A DNA stretch of 64,000 bases from Cloeon dipterum (GCF_949628265.1 NC_088788.1:62001-126000), one strand, 5' to 3'. Shown: positions 22,699-35,600, counted from the stretch's first letter. The notes: generated by a model from the sequence alone, not told the origin. Translations and numbers: made by a program.

Positions 22699-23978
22699 GT
22701 CCTGATGTGAGGATTGGACGAAATATCTAAAAAAAATAAATGTGGAGGAAAACTATTTTCGCTAGCACTGCGCAGAGCTATTAAAATATGCCTTTTTAAG
22801 AGTTGAATGCAGTTAAAAATTAAAAAAAGCAAAGGACTGGACAGCCAATGCTGAATTTTGCTTTTTAGTTGATATATCCCTATGCGATTGATATACTTAT
22901 ATCGTTTCCTGTGTAGAGGATTGTTACAATTGTGAACAAAATCTATTGATCCAAGAAGTTCATTGTTCTTAAAAGTAGATGATGCCTGATATAAGCATTA
23001 TATAAAAAAATAATTATTCAATTTATAAACTTTTCTGATAATAGCACAAATAATTTTGCAGCAATAATTGCATTTCGCAAATCCGTAAAATCGTTCGATA
23101 ATTTCACAAGAACGGAAACGCAAGATTAGCCAACGCAAGCCGCGATCCCATCTGCAGGCCGTTTAAGCTGCTAAGGTAATAATATCACACGCCAATTAGT
23201 GCAATTTTCGCGAGCCACGTGATCCAAAATAAATCGACAAAGCCGCAGAATGAAAACAAAAAAGATGACTTTGTACTCACCCTGAGCCAGACGGCGCGGG
23301 GTCGCCGATCACCTCGCAGTGGTGATCTGCACAGTGTCACCCTCGCCGGCGGAGGTCGAGCGCAAACTTGGGCTCCTCCGAGTACCTGGAAAAGCAATAG
23401 AAAATCCAAATTAAACACACTGCGGCAACTGCATGGCGAGAGAAGAAAAAACTTGTTAATTAAAAGACTCGCACGGCTTTAATCATCCAGCATTAATTAT
23501 TGTGTGCGAGAGGGCCTCTCGAATACAAACAAATAAGTAATTACGCGGTCACTGCAACTCGCGTGTGTGCATTTTAAGTACTCGACCGACACGACCACGT
23601 GCCGATTTTAATTTTAATACTGGCTGCGACGCTGATTGAAAATCGGCTCAGATGCTGCAACAGGTTTCCGTGGGCGTTAAGCAAGTGCAAAAATCACAAA
23701 AAAATAAAATAAAATTAATTATTTTCTCGCGTTTTCGAAACTTTGAACCTCCAAATCTCAGGTTCTGAGCATTTCAATTGCAAAATTTACTTATTTTTGG
23801 ACTCGCCTCAATCTCCCCTGAGTAGCAGAAGGGTTTAGGGGATGCTAACACTCACCCCTCTTCATCCCCATTGCTATAAAATTTAGAAAAAGAGGGGCTA
23901 CCGTCCCTGGCGCCGCTCACTGTTGCATCTTTAAAGCTATATGCCAACTTGTGGATGGAGAGCAAACACCCCTAAATC
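22699..23978. repeat. Segmental duplication B' (partner 9,840-11,092)
   Basis: Carries the second Ig-like island and ends inside the core of E5. Small indels distinguish it from B, for example near 22,720 and in the AT-rich stretch at 22,960-23,060. Confidence 0.85.
23281..23385 (-). pseudogene. Decayed Ig (I-set) domain exon, copy 2
   Basis: The exon island is the same as at 10,399-10,503 with one visible base change (an ATT/ATC-type silent position in the QIT codons). It keeps the same acceptor, the same GTGAGT donor and the same frame breaks. Sharing the lesions means the decay, or the true reading if it is not decay, predates the duplication. Confidence 0.5.
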
Positions 23979-24860
23979 CTTCAGCTACTTAGAGTTGGAA
24001 GAGGCTAGTGCAACGGTGGCTGGTTTCTAATATTCTGATGCTTACAACCCGATATTTGGAGGTGGAAATATTAAAAAAAATGCTTCTTTTTCATTTTGTC
24101 TTTCTTTCCAACTCCAGAACTCGGGTTTGAAGGATCAGAATATCAAAAACTAAAGACCGTTGCACTCGTCTTGGCTTGCTCTAACCAACAGATTGGTTTT
24201 GGGAAGCTTGCTCAACACCTATAAGATGCTCAAAAGATGCAACAAGGAGCGACAAAAGGAACGGCGGTCCCTTATTGTTAAAATTGTGGCATTGCAGGGA
24301 TGAAAGGGGTGAGCTTAAGCACCTTTTAAGCCTTTCAGCTGGTCAGAGGAGATTGAGGAGAGTCCAACTGTAGGCATTTGAGATGCTCAGAGCCCGAGAT
24401 TTGGAGGTTCAAAGTTTCGAAAAACGCGCGAAAACAAGCAATCTTTTACAATTTGTGATTTTTGCAAATGCTAATCTAGGATCTTAACGATCAAAATTTC
24501 AAAAACAAACCCCCGTTAGATTTATCTCAACCTTCTCTGATGCCATGAAAGGTTTTTATAATTTGGAGCTTTTAAAATGGAGACAAACGTAATTTAGCCC
24601 AGTTAATAAAAAATTTTTACAAATACTGCGACCATATAAAGGTTATTGGGCAGACAGTACCTAAAATTCTCGCCCCAGGTGAAGGTTAAATTGCCGAGTT
24701 CACTTCTAATTATTCTTCATTGGGTTAATATGTGTATAAGCGCGGAGGACGAACTAGGGTTCTAGCGTCGGCCATTGTGCTGCAGCGTTGCGGTTTTAAT
24801 TGAAAAGCATGCGATCAGGCAACTCGAGACCTGCTTATTATCAGGAGCAAGCGAAACCGA
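23715..24860. mobile_element. Foldback element E5, core with truncated right side
   Basis: A full central palindrome (about 23,735-24,440, turn near 24,085) is followed by a short right-arm remnant to about 24,640. A fragment of the family right-end block follows (24,775-24,860, GCAGCGTTGCGGTTTTAATT). The AT-rich arms and GC-rich domains are missing. This is the minimal form in the window and shows that the core can exist without the outer domains. Confidence 0.65.
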
Positions 24861-25503
24861 CCTGCTTGCGCATGAAAGGCATTTTCCGATGAATACTTTT
24901 AAAATAAATCCGGTTTCAAATCAACAAATCTTTAGAAATAATTTTATGCAGACTTATATTAACCTAAGAATGCTCAATCCTTTTGGTCCGACTTCAAGTA
25001 AAATAACATAAACGAATTCATACATTTCATGAAATACAACATTATTTATCTGTGACCTTACGAGGCCGAATTGATGATTTCGAAAGGGTGAAATCGGTGT
25101 GTTACACTCGTTCCCAGCATCGCAACGACGGTTTTTAATCTCGTCCGGACCGCAGCTTGGCCTTGACCGCACCACCGTGCCAATTTTGCAAGTCTTGGCG
25201 CTGACCCGAGACGTCGCGTTGGACAAGTGTTGCTCACTTCTGCTTTCCAAATCGCGATTAGTGTCCAACAAAAGCTTAAACTTGTAATTTTACTGTTCAA
25301 ACACATAATTTTAATTATTCGTGTGAATATGAACAACTTTCGAAAGCCCTAACTCGAGAGAGTAAAATTATATTTCGAAAATGGGCTGAATTTGAAAATA
25401 AAAATTGGCTTCTTGGGTGGGTATACGTGCTTGCATTCGTTCTTAATAAGTTTAAAAACAATAAATTAAATATAGAACAAAGTGTAAACATTAATGCTAG
25501 CAA
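24861..25503. other. Spacer with no supported gene
   Basis: A plus-strand frame at 25,099-25,287 (GLDRTTVPILQVLALTRDVA and following) has a protein-like hydrophobic pattern but no family I recognise. The stretch 25,415-25,440 (GGGTATACGTGCTTGCATTC) resembles part of the diverged satellite flank at about 43,700-43,730. Confidence 0.35.
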
Positions 25504-26040
25504 CTAGCCACCAAAGAAACCACTCTTTGAATTTTTATCTTGTAAATTTGTCCCATTTTTAACATTATTTTTATTTTCTCGGCTTTGGGACGCATTTCTT
25601 GTTGTTTGGCCCTTGGAATTTTCAATACCGATCGTCAAATTAAAAAAATCACGCGGAACGTGGGCTCGGGTGGCGTGACCTGGCGAGGTCAGCCGCTATA
25701 TGATTGATCGGTTGGAAGCAGGAGGCCTGCCGAGTAGCTGGAGGCCAGCGGCCGCGCGTTTGCGCAGTGGTCGCATAATTATCTCCCTTTGATACGTTCA
25801 AAATGGGGCTGGCGGGGATCAGGTACGCGGGTTCTAATGGTTTTAATTGGATCAAAAGCGTTGACGAACTATTTTTTGTGCTTTCCAATGTGAGACAATT
25901 GTTCAGACTGAAAAAATGGTTATGCAACGGTCGAATTTTTAATTTAAATTGCATTGACAAGGTGTCAAATTAATTATTTGACTTAAATTGCGGGTTTTTA
26001 TATCTCGCTCCTTGAGTACCGATGGTTTTGCAATTTCGTG
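25504..26040. repeat. Segmental duplication C' (left flank of E6)
   Basis: Counterpart of 3,158-3,690. Together with the near-identical left arms, this means E2 and E6 left halves were copied as one unit with their flank. The right halves differ in length and in outer domain. Confidence 0.85.
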
Positions 26041-27514
26041 GTGTTGTTGAGGGCGCGTAGCTGCAGCTGGTGACTGGCGAGTACGTCTCGTGTGCACCAG
26101 TTCTTCGTGCTGGCCTTCTCCGCGGTGGTCCAGCGCCTCCTGAGTCTCCAGCTGACGGACGTGGCCTCGCTGCCGCCTTCAGGATCTGCACGCTGCCCGC
26201 CACATCCGTGGCAGCCTCCGCGGCTTCCTCCAGCCTCACTCGCCGCCGCCGCCAAACTCTTCCCCTCGCTCTGCCGCACCACAATTTCCGGTCGTGACCA
26301 TCCTCCTGCACGACCGGCTGTTCGGCCGTGTCTTCGCCAGGGCCTGCTGCGCCTCGTCGATCAGCTCCGTCCATCTCCGCCAACTTCGCCGCCGCCGCTA
26401 CCGGCGCCACCAGCCGCCACAAACTCGCCGACGCCGCGCTCGACGGCTGCTCGGCCGCGTCCGACCTGGTCTTCGCCGCCGCTCCCCGCCGTCCTCTCCT
26501 TCGCCGCCGCCACCACCTCTGCCACCGCTGCCGCGTCCGACCTGGTCTTCGTCAGAGCCTGCTGCGCCTCGTTGATCCGCTCCGTCCTTCTCTGCGGGTT
26601 CTTCCTTCTTCCGGTCCGTCTTCGCTGCTCCTGTCCTTCCTTTAGTCCGCCAGTCCTCCACCTCCAGTCCAGTCCCACGAGTCGTCCAAGTCCTCCTGAT
26701 CCATTCTTGCCCATGGGAAAGCAGCTCCTTTTATTAATTTAGCCAGACATCTTAATTTAGATTACAAATCCTTTCAAAAAATCATAAAAATTACGAGAAA
26801 TCAAAAAATATTTTTCATTCAGTTCAAATTCGCTTTAAAATATTTTTAAAACAAAGAAAAACCTGTTAAATTTTATTAATTCATAAATAAATTTGAATTA
26901 AAAAATGTTTAAATGTCGCTAAATAAATTAAAATCAATAGCTGTTAATTATTTCGGAACTAAATATCAAATGGTACTAAAAACACATTTATTCAATTCTC
27001 ATAACCATTTGAAGTAATTAAATTTATTTCGAATTCAATTTATTCAAACTCTAAGGCACAATTATTATTTCGCTGAAATTAAATAAATAAAAATAAATAA
27101 CTACAATATTAATATAAATCGATTCATTTATAAATTATATAAATTGAAATAAAATGTTTAATGTCAAAATTAATTAGAAAAATTTTAATCCTGGTAAAAT
27201 TATTTTCGGGATATCCTTTAAGTGCAATTTTCAGTTTACTAACCCTTTGCCGTAATTGCACAAAAAAGTGCAATAGCGTCATTTTAAATTTTTTCTACGT
27301 AAAATTTAATCTGAAATCTACATTCGCAAAATTTTATTTCCTATAGGCGAAAGTACGTTTGTCGCCATGTTGAAAGCTCCAAATTATTTAGACAATATTA
27401 TTTACAACGCCAAAAACCCATCTGTGCTCCTGAGGAGATTTTGAAATTATGATTGCTAAAACCTGAGATTAGAAATCGCACAAATCACAAAAAATGAAAA
27501 ATATTGATTTCTCT

Positions 27515-28250
27515 CTCGCGTTTTTCGTAACTTTGAACCTCCAAATCTCGGGTTCTGAGCATCACAAATGCAAAATTTACATCCCGTATAACTTGCCTCA
27601 ATCCCCCCTGAGCAGCAGAAGGGTTTAGGGGGTGCTAACGCTCATCCCTCTTCATCCCCATTGCTATACAATTTAGAAAAAGAGGGCCTACCGCTCACTG
27701 TTGCATCTTTAATGATGTATGCCAACTTGTGGATGGAGACCAAACACCCCTTAACCCGCTAGCTACTTAGAGATGGTCGAGGTGAGTGCAATGGTTGTTA
27801 GTTTCTGCAAGTCTGTTCAATAGAACACGAGATTTGTAGGTGGAAATACCAAAAATCTCAAAAAGCTGCACATTTCTGTTTCATTTCGTCATTTTTCCAA
27901 CTCCAAAACTCGGGTTTTAAGGGTCACAATTGAAGAAATTACCCACCGTTGCACTCGTATTGAACTGCTCTAACCAACAAATTGGTTTTAGGGAGCTTGC
28001 TCTCCACACATAAGATGTCACACAGCTCGAAAGATGCAAAACAAAAGTAGCGACGACAGGAACGGCGGTCGCTTATTATTAAAATTGTGGCATTGGGGAT
28101 CAAAGGGGATGAGTTTAAGCGCCTTTCAAACCCTCCAAATGATCAGAGGAGATTGAGACGAGTCCATTGGTAGTTAGATATGGTAATTGAGATGCTCAGA
28201 ACCTGAGATTTGAGGTTCGAAGTTTAAAAAAACGCGCAAAAAAGAAATCT
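27515..28250. repeat. Central palindrome of E6
   Basis: The left half is closest to the half core of E3 (both have the CATCCCGTATAACTTGCCTC variant) and the right half is closest to E2/E4. The core therefore appears to be a hybrid of two sublineages joined at the turn near 27,880. Confidence 0.75.
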
Positions 28251-29249
28251 ATTTAACTTTTTGTGACTTTTAAAATTCCTAATCTCGGGATTTAAAAACC
28301 AGAATTTCAAAATCTATCAACCGCTATAGACTCTTCTCAATCTCCTCTGGAGCGCAGAACTGTTTTTAACGTTATAATTAATCTTGTTTTAATAACTTGG
28401 AGATTTCAAAATGGAAAAAATGTAATTCCGACTAAGGTAATATAATTTTATAACTGTAGATTTCAGATTAAATTTTACGTAGGAAGAATTTAAAATGATG
28501 CTTAAGAACAATTTTGTGCAATTATGGCAGTGGGTAACTGAAAATTGCACTTCACAGAAACACCGAAAAACATTTCAACAGAATTATAATTTTTCGAATT
28601 AATATTAATGTTAAACATTTTATTTTAAGAAAGTTTTAATTTATTAATTAATGTTTTATTTATTTATAATCATATTAAAAATATTTTATTTATTTATTTG
28701 ATTTCAGCAAAATATCAATTAAGCCTCTGAATTTTAATATATTGAATTCTAAGGAAAATTAATTGTTTCAAATGGTTAATACAATTGGATAAATATTTTT
28801 TTGTTCGCTTTAATATTTAGTTCCTAAATTATTAGCAGCTATAGATTGTAATAATTTTACGAAATTTAAAAATTTTTTAATTTAAATTTATTTACTTTAT
28901 AATAAAATTTAGCAAGATGATCTTTGTTTTAAAAATTTTTTGAAGCGAATTTGCATTGAATGAAAAATTAATTATAATTTATTGTAATTGTTATGATTGT
29001 TTGAATGTATTTGTGAACTAGATGAAGATGTCGGGCTAAATGAATAAAAGGAGCTGCTTTCCCATAGGCTAGAATGGATCTGAATCTGGAGGACTTGGAG
29101 GACGCGAGGGACTGGACTGGAGGTGGAGGACTGGCGGACTGAAGGAAGGAGAGGAGCAGCGAAGAGACGGACCCGAAGACCCCGGACACGGATGGAGCGG
29201 ATCAACGAGGGAACGAGGTCAGACGCGGCCGAGCAGCCGTCGAGCGCGG

Positions 29250-29900
29250 CGGCGACGAGTTCGTGGCGGCGGCGACGGGTTCGTCGGCGGCGGCGACGGG
29301 TTCGTCGGCGGCGGAGTCAGTGGTGGTGGCGGAAGGGGCGGCGGCGGCGACGAGTTCGTCGGCGACGGAGTCAGCGGCGACTGCAGAGGTGGCGGCGGCG
29401 GCGGCGGCGGCGACGGGTTCGTCGGCGGCAGAGGTGGCGGCGGCGGAAGGGGCGGCGGCGACGGGTTCGTCGGCGGCAGAGGTGGGGGCGGCGGCGACGG
29501 GTTCGTCGGCGGCAGAGGTGGGGGCGGCGGCGACGGGTTCGTCGGCGGCAGAGGTGGGGGCGGCGGCGACGGGTTCGTCGGCGGCAGAGGTGGCGGCGAC
29601 GGAAGGGGCGGCGGCGACGGGTTCGTCGGCGGCAGAGGTGGCGGCGGCGGAAGGGGCGGCGGCGACGGGTTCGTCGGCGGCAGAGGTGGCGGCGACGGAA
29701 GGGGCGGCGGCGACGGGTTCGTCGGCGGCAGAGGCGGCGGCGGCGGAAGGGGCGGCGGCGACGGGTTCGTCGGCGGCAGAGGTGGCGGCGGCGGAAGGGG
29801 CGGCGGCGACGGGTTCGTCGGCGGCAGAGGTGGCGGCGGCGGAAGGAGCGGCAGCAGAGGACAAGGCGGAGGTGGCGACGGAAAGGGCGACGGCGGTGGC
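29250..29900 (+). repeat. Triplet-phased minisatellite in E6 right arm
   Basis: About ten units share GACGGGTTCGTCGGCGGCAG and are spaced by about 33 bases (three consecutive units at 29,497-29,600) or by roughly 48-51 bases (the rest). All spacings are multiples of three to my count, so frames remain open on both strands for more than 200 codons (Ala/Gly/Ser-rich, Arg-rich, and Ala/Pro-rich in antisense). I regard these as low-complexity by-products, not established proteins. Confidence 0.85.
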
Positions 29901-29907
29901 GGCGAAT

Positions 29908-30150
29908 GATTGATTCGGCTTTTGCGTTTGGCGAAAGGAAGAAAAGCGAGTGAATGGAGTTGTGTGTGACACTTGGCCTCTGTCGGCCGAGGGGCAATTT
30001 TTCAATCGCGGGCGCAAAGACTGCGCCGCTTATCTCGACGCATTAATCGCGCGCGCACCAGACGACTTTGTTTCTTCTGTCTGGTTTCGCGTGGCCCCCG
30101 CCTGCGATGCCCAGCTAATTTTTTCGCGCAATTTGCGATCCGACGACGAC
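29908..30150. repeat. Duplication D' (partner 21,277-21,560)
   Basis: Begins at GATTGATTCGGCTTTTGCG immediately after the E6 minisatellite. The partner has GGCGGCG directly before the same point, so the junction may have been made at a GGC microhomology. Confidence 0.8.
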
Positions 30151-32617
30151 GTCGCTCTTTGAACTTGGCCTGAACAAAAGTATTTCTTTATTTCGTTGCT
30201 CGCTTTGAAGCCGGTCGCGTTTGCCAGGCAGCGATGCGATTTGCGTCTATGGAGAATTGCAAACATAATTAAGGGAAGCCTTGTTTGCTGAATGTATCAA
30301 CGCCGTTTTACCATCCTTTACCCGGCGAGCAATTTTTCTTTTAATCTCTTTTAGGATGTCAAGCTGCACGTAATTTTCGCCACTGTTAAAGAACAAACAC
30401 ATTTTTTTATGGCGATAAAAGTTTTTTATTTTTCTAACTCATTTTTGAAAACTATGATAGCTCAAATTTATAAATGCGACATTATAATTCATTAGTTAAA
30501 AATTATTGGTTTTAAAATACATTTATTTGTAATCGCAAAGTTTTTAATATTTAATTAATAATTTACTTTGTTTGCCTGTTAAGCTCTACATTAATTTAAT
30601 TTGATTTAATTAATATGACAATCATGAGTGCTTTTATTATTTTGGCCTTCGTTCCCATAAATACCGACAATCTTTTACCGATATGGCGTTATTGCAAATT
30701 TTAAATTACTTGGTTAACCAAATGAATAAATAGGATAGAATAGCTTGAAGCTAATCCGCATTCATGCGCGACGACCTTTCCTTCTTTGCTGAATTTCATA
30801 AATCGCTTCTCAAAAGAGCATTAGTAATCTTAGCACTCGCGCGCCGGGATGCAAAGATGGCGCGCGGATATCGAAGGCCGAAGGCAAAGTCGACGTAAGC
30901 CGCAACACGGGTCATCAAAATGAGATGAAGCCGATCTGCATTGTGCTGTGTGACACACGTGAACCTATTGGCCAGCTAATGCCACGAGCCTGAGAAATCT
31001 TGCATGAGTCTTTCCAATTTACACCCCCACCCCCGCGCGCGCACGGGCGAATATCGAGCTGACGATCTCGGCGTGCGGCGCTCTTATTACCATAAATGCA
31101 GAAGCGATGCAAAATATCGACGCCACTCGAGCGGAGCAGCCAAGGCTCTAGCGTGGAAATTGCGCTGCTCTCTTATTGCGCCACGCGACGCGAATTTCTT
31201 TGCACTGCTTTTGTTTTCAGTCAGTCGGCTGCGAATTTGCTCTGAGCCGAACTCAAATAGATACACATGTCCTCGGAGGAAGAAAGGACAAGAGCAAACA
31301 CGCTCTCGCAACTGAGAAACTATATACGCCCGCGAATAAGGGAAACGGAGGTAAAAAAAAAACTCGACGACGCTTCTTTTCTTTCCCCGCGAGCTGGATT
31401 CTGCATTTTAATCGCTGCTCCATGCTTTTTTAATATTAAGCTTAAGGCGAAAGGGAAATTTGCAATTTGTAGCCCGCGTTCCAGGCTTTATTGTTTGCAT
31501 TTATTTTATGACGTTTTTAATTAGTTTGGTTGCGGCAGCTAATTTATTCCTTTATTCTTTTCTGAAAAAGCAACAACTGGTTACTATTTTTGAGACTCCA
31601 TTTCTGGGTGCTCAAATTCTGTGGATGTTTTAATGAAATGAATGTACAATATATCGGAGTAGCCAATATCAGGCTGGAATATTGACAACAAGTCTTTCCA
31701 GCGTTTTTATTTTAAATATCTGAATGTAACAGTCCAGCTTTTGATGTAGTTAACACAGGAAACCCACTTTTCTGCGGTTAGCTCTAGCTGTAATTAATGA
31801 ATGTTTGTTTCTTGCACACATCAAAGACGCTTTAAACGACTTCTAAGAGTTAGATTTCTTCTATAGATATTTTTAATAGAGTTTTTAAATTTTGCACCAG
31901 TCTTTGCGGCACACAAGCAGCACGAGCAGGGCCCTAAGTCTTATTTTTCAGGGCTTGAAACAACTTGGAAAGCTAATAATTGTAAATTTAATTTTTACAA
32001 TTTTCTCAATCTTCGTGCCGCACTGTCGAACACTAATCAATTAAATTGAGGCGTGGAAAATGAATAGTTAAAAGCCCTCTTAGTTGGCGTTTCTCAATCA
32101 CTAATTGCATCTTTTCCTTTTAGCAGCAGCCCTTGAGTTGAGAAAAATTTAAATTATAGAAGCGCTGGAAAATAGCGTGTTTTGCAGCATTGATGCTCAC
32201 GTTACCTTTTCTAGTTGCGCAAACGAGCTTAATGTATAAAATAGTGTAGAGGGAAAGCGCCGAGCGGAGAGGAGCGAAGGGTGAAGTGCTACACACATTT
32301 CATTTTAATGAATCTGTCTGGCTGGAGAGAAAAGTCTTTGAAATGCGCATAATCCTCGTAATAATGTGGGCAAATCCCGAGTGCTGGAAGAGCAGACCGG
32401 AGGCTGGCGGAGCAGTGTCCCGTCGTGCTAATTACGACGCACATTATCTCGCTCGTGATGCGCACTTGGCACGGCGAGGCGGCGGACGGATGCGCAAAAA
32501 TAAATGAAGGCGCCCGCAGCAGACGCGCGTAAAACAATTTTTGCGCCGCCTTTATCGTTCCCGCTCATCTAGCGCGATTTCAGAGTCGTGCATTCATTTC
32601 GGCAGCGGCACTTTTAA

Positions 32618-32669
32618 CCCGGCAGGGCCGGGCAGGGTAGGGAAGGGGAGGGAAGGGGAGGGCCGGGCT
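32618..32669 (+). repeat. G-rich run with G-quadruplex potential
   Basis: At least eight runs of three or more G separated by one to three bases (for example GGGCCGGGCAGGGTAGGG, then repeated GGGAAGGGGA units). This satisfies the usual four-tract quadruplex pattern several times over on the plus strand. Confidence 0.8.
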
Positions 32670-35600
32670 GCTGCGCGGAAGCAACAAGTAGGCCATAATG
32701 AGAAAGTCGCTGCCGAGCAGAACACCCTAACAAGGCGCTGTCGATGTGAAAAATTGAAACGCCCGCTCGCCCTCCGCGCAATATGAGACGCACGCTTTTT
32801 GCTTTTGTGCTCCGTCTCCAATCAAAGGGAGCAGCCACACCAATACGTATAATATAAACGCGCCGTTTGTTTGTTCGGGCCGCACGTTCGCCTTGCAAAA
32901 GGATCGTCTTCCGCGTGCGGCAATTCGTTCTAATGAAGCGCCGCTCGCATTCAAAGTCAATTTGCAACTGGATCAGTCAGTTGATTTCTTTCTCGGCCTG
33001 TTTTTCGAGCTACATTAAGCAAGAAGTCGAGATTTGACACCTTTTTAAAAAGAGAAAGTTGTTTATCGTGTCGACTGGCACCAAGAGTCTTGGCTCGATG
33101 CTTTGCTTCGTTTTTTAGCACGACCCGTGTCGAATTAAACATCGATCGAAAGCGAAGAAAAAGAGCTTTGATGTGCTTAGTCTAAATTTGAATTGTGATA
33201 AACGATTTTCTGTGCAGACACATTTGAACGAAAAATATTTTGATTCAGTGCAAAGATTACGAGACGTGTGCAATCATTGCTGAAAAGCGCGTTATCCGTG
33301 TAAAAGGTGTGTGTGCGTTGATAAAAATTCGGTGGTGCGTGGTGAGAAAAGAAGAGGCTGCAGCGTAAAAGAGCTCATAAAAAACAATCGCTCACTCACT
33401 GGGTGGACACGCGAGTGACAAGGGTCAGTAAATAAATTTGGCACTTGGACAGAGTGCGCGGGTGCGCCGGCTGCTGCGTTGTAAAATTCACGTACAGATG
33501 TGTCTTTTTCGCACTCGTGCCTCGCCTCTGCCGGATGGCCGAGCGAGCGCGCGACAATTTTGCGCCCCAGCTTCCCTTTTTACTCCCGCCACAGCAGCCT
33601 GCCGGCCGAACGGCCAGCCGACCGACCACTCTCTCGGCCAGGGGAAACCGCGACAGCACATTTTGAAGGATTCACACTTAACGACGTGAGCACCGGGTTT
33701 TTTTCACCACCACATATGGGAGCGTGAGAGGAGGCTTTCAGCACCTGCGGGCTTGGATTCGGCGTGTTTCTCGTTGCTATACATAGGCTCTCCCGGTTGC
33801 ATACTCTCCTTCCTGGCAGGCGTTCAGAGCCGCAAGAGCAGACGACTATTCACTTTGCACTCGATGCACGATATTTCTTCTCCTTATCTAAATCTAGATA
33901 AATGTTTTAATCCATTTCCCATATCAGTCCCATAGTAAGGTTTAAGAATCTTGAAAATGTTTGAAATTGTGAAATGATCAAAGCAAAAGCATGCCGGTTT
34001 GCTGTTTGGCAGGCGAGACTTCATCACAACTTGATTTAGTAGCTCGGTGGTCCAAACTGAAATTTCGTTTGTGGTCACCTAAGCTCGGACAAACAAGCGT
34101 AACTAATTTCCATTCTTACAGCAACGGCTTCTTTAAGATTAAACTACCCTCATTGTTGTTCTAAGGTATTTTTCAATCCAGCTTATTGTCTTTTTACTAT
34201 TATTTCCTCTCTGACTGCTCACTTGGACAAGTCACAACTGCGAATATAGACATGAGAGAAATGAGCTGCACACTTTGTAATTTTCCAAACTGAAATCTGC
34301 CCGAATTGATTAAAGCAACGCAGATTAAATGGAATAAAAGGGATCGGTAGCACGCGACACAATGAACGTGATGAATTCAAAGTGAAATTGTGTGCGACGG
34401 CCTCGAGGGAGCGCATCTGCCGGCATTACCAGTCGTTGGCACACGCCTTTTTGCGATAGCCAAATTAAAACGGCGGCCGGCCGGCGGATTTTGTCAGCGC
34501 GCAGGTGTAGGGCACGCGTGAAACCTGATGATGCGGCCGGCGGGCGGGCGAGCGAATTTCCATTTAAATAGGCCTCTTTGGGGCAAAAAGTGGCGCCGGG
34601 GCTTGCCGCTCTGCGTGACAAATCGCTCCTCCGGCCTCGGCCATCGGCGCCCATTGGCATAATGCAGCAGAGACACGACGAGCCGATAAAAAATCGCTGA
34701 TACGCCATGCCCGCCTGCCCGCACCCACCGCGTGCGCACATGCTCTCGATGGCTCCGCTCCGCTCCGTCCGTTATATCACATACGTTTTGCAATAAACTG
34801 TAATGTAGAGAGAGGCAGAGTAAAAAATAAGCTAAATGCGGTGATTGCGATGAAGCATCTTTTTGTACTTAAAGGTTTTATTGATCGATGGTCGTTAACC
34901 TCCAAAAATGAAACAGATGTGAGAAATAGAAATTACGGCAAAGATATTTTTTGCTCGTGAAATTGAGCCATAGCGCGAGGTTGGGGGCTCGGATTTCCTA
35001 AAGATGAACAGGGCCTTGTCAGCGCCATATCAGCGTCCGCTGTCGATATAAATATACAACTGAGTGAGTGAAACACGAGCCGACGAAAAGCCATGCTGCG
35101 CCAATCGGATCGAACTTGCGCGTCTTAAAATCGCTGCCTTGCAAATAAAGTGAGAAAAAGACGTTTAGCCTGCGCAAAAATTAATTTTTTCTTTTGCTAT
35201 ATGCACCAAATTCGATTTTTAATAATGAGCTCAATGTCAGTGAACAGCGCGGGTGGAATTGATCATTGATTGGATATTTACAGGACATCAATGATCATAG
35301 CAACGTACCTTAATTATTATTTTTGGCCGTAGCTAGCAGTCCACTGAATTTTTTGTTTTTGGAATCTAGAAAACGAAGTCCACGATATTTATTACAATAA
35401 AATCTAGACCAAAGTGACAGTTAAATTTCCAATTTCTCGTCGTTGTCCAACGGTGTACGAATTATGAGCTAAATTCTGTAAAAGGCGATGAAAGGCGAAT
35501 GAGAGCTCACCCCGCTTGAATAAATTATTGCTGGAAATTTAAACAGCACTCATCCAGACAAATTTTAGTTCTACCAAATTAAAAGATCGTGTTTAGTAAA

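Larger units (their letters stand above)
26041..29907. mobile_element. Foldback element E6, complete palindrome
   Basis: Layout: GC-rich left domain 26,041-26,710, AT-rich arm to 27,515, central palindrome 27,515-28,250 (turn near 27,880), AT-rich right arm to 29,060, GC-rich right domain 29,060-29,907. Outward TATA-like boxes lie at 26,727-26,737 (minus) and 29,042-29,051 (plus). Acidic frames start at ATG 26,704 (minus, MDQEDLDDSWDWTGG) and 29,074 (plus, MDLNLEDLEDARDWTGG), each stopping within about 22 codons. The left arm repeats the KTRSDAAEQ-type phrase within Ala/Arg-rich frames. The right domain is an expanded minisatellite and ends abruptly at sequence D' without the right-end block of E1, E2 and E4. 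Confidence 0.75.

Noticed and set aside
29123-30017. Very long overlapping frames of 208-276 codons on both strands (Ala-, Arg- and Pro-rich)
   Set aside because: They coincide exactly with the triplet minisatellite, several frames are open at once on both strands, and no domain is present; openness follows from GC-rich triplets lacking stop codons.
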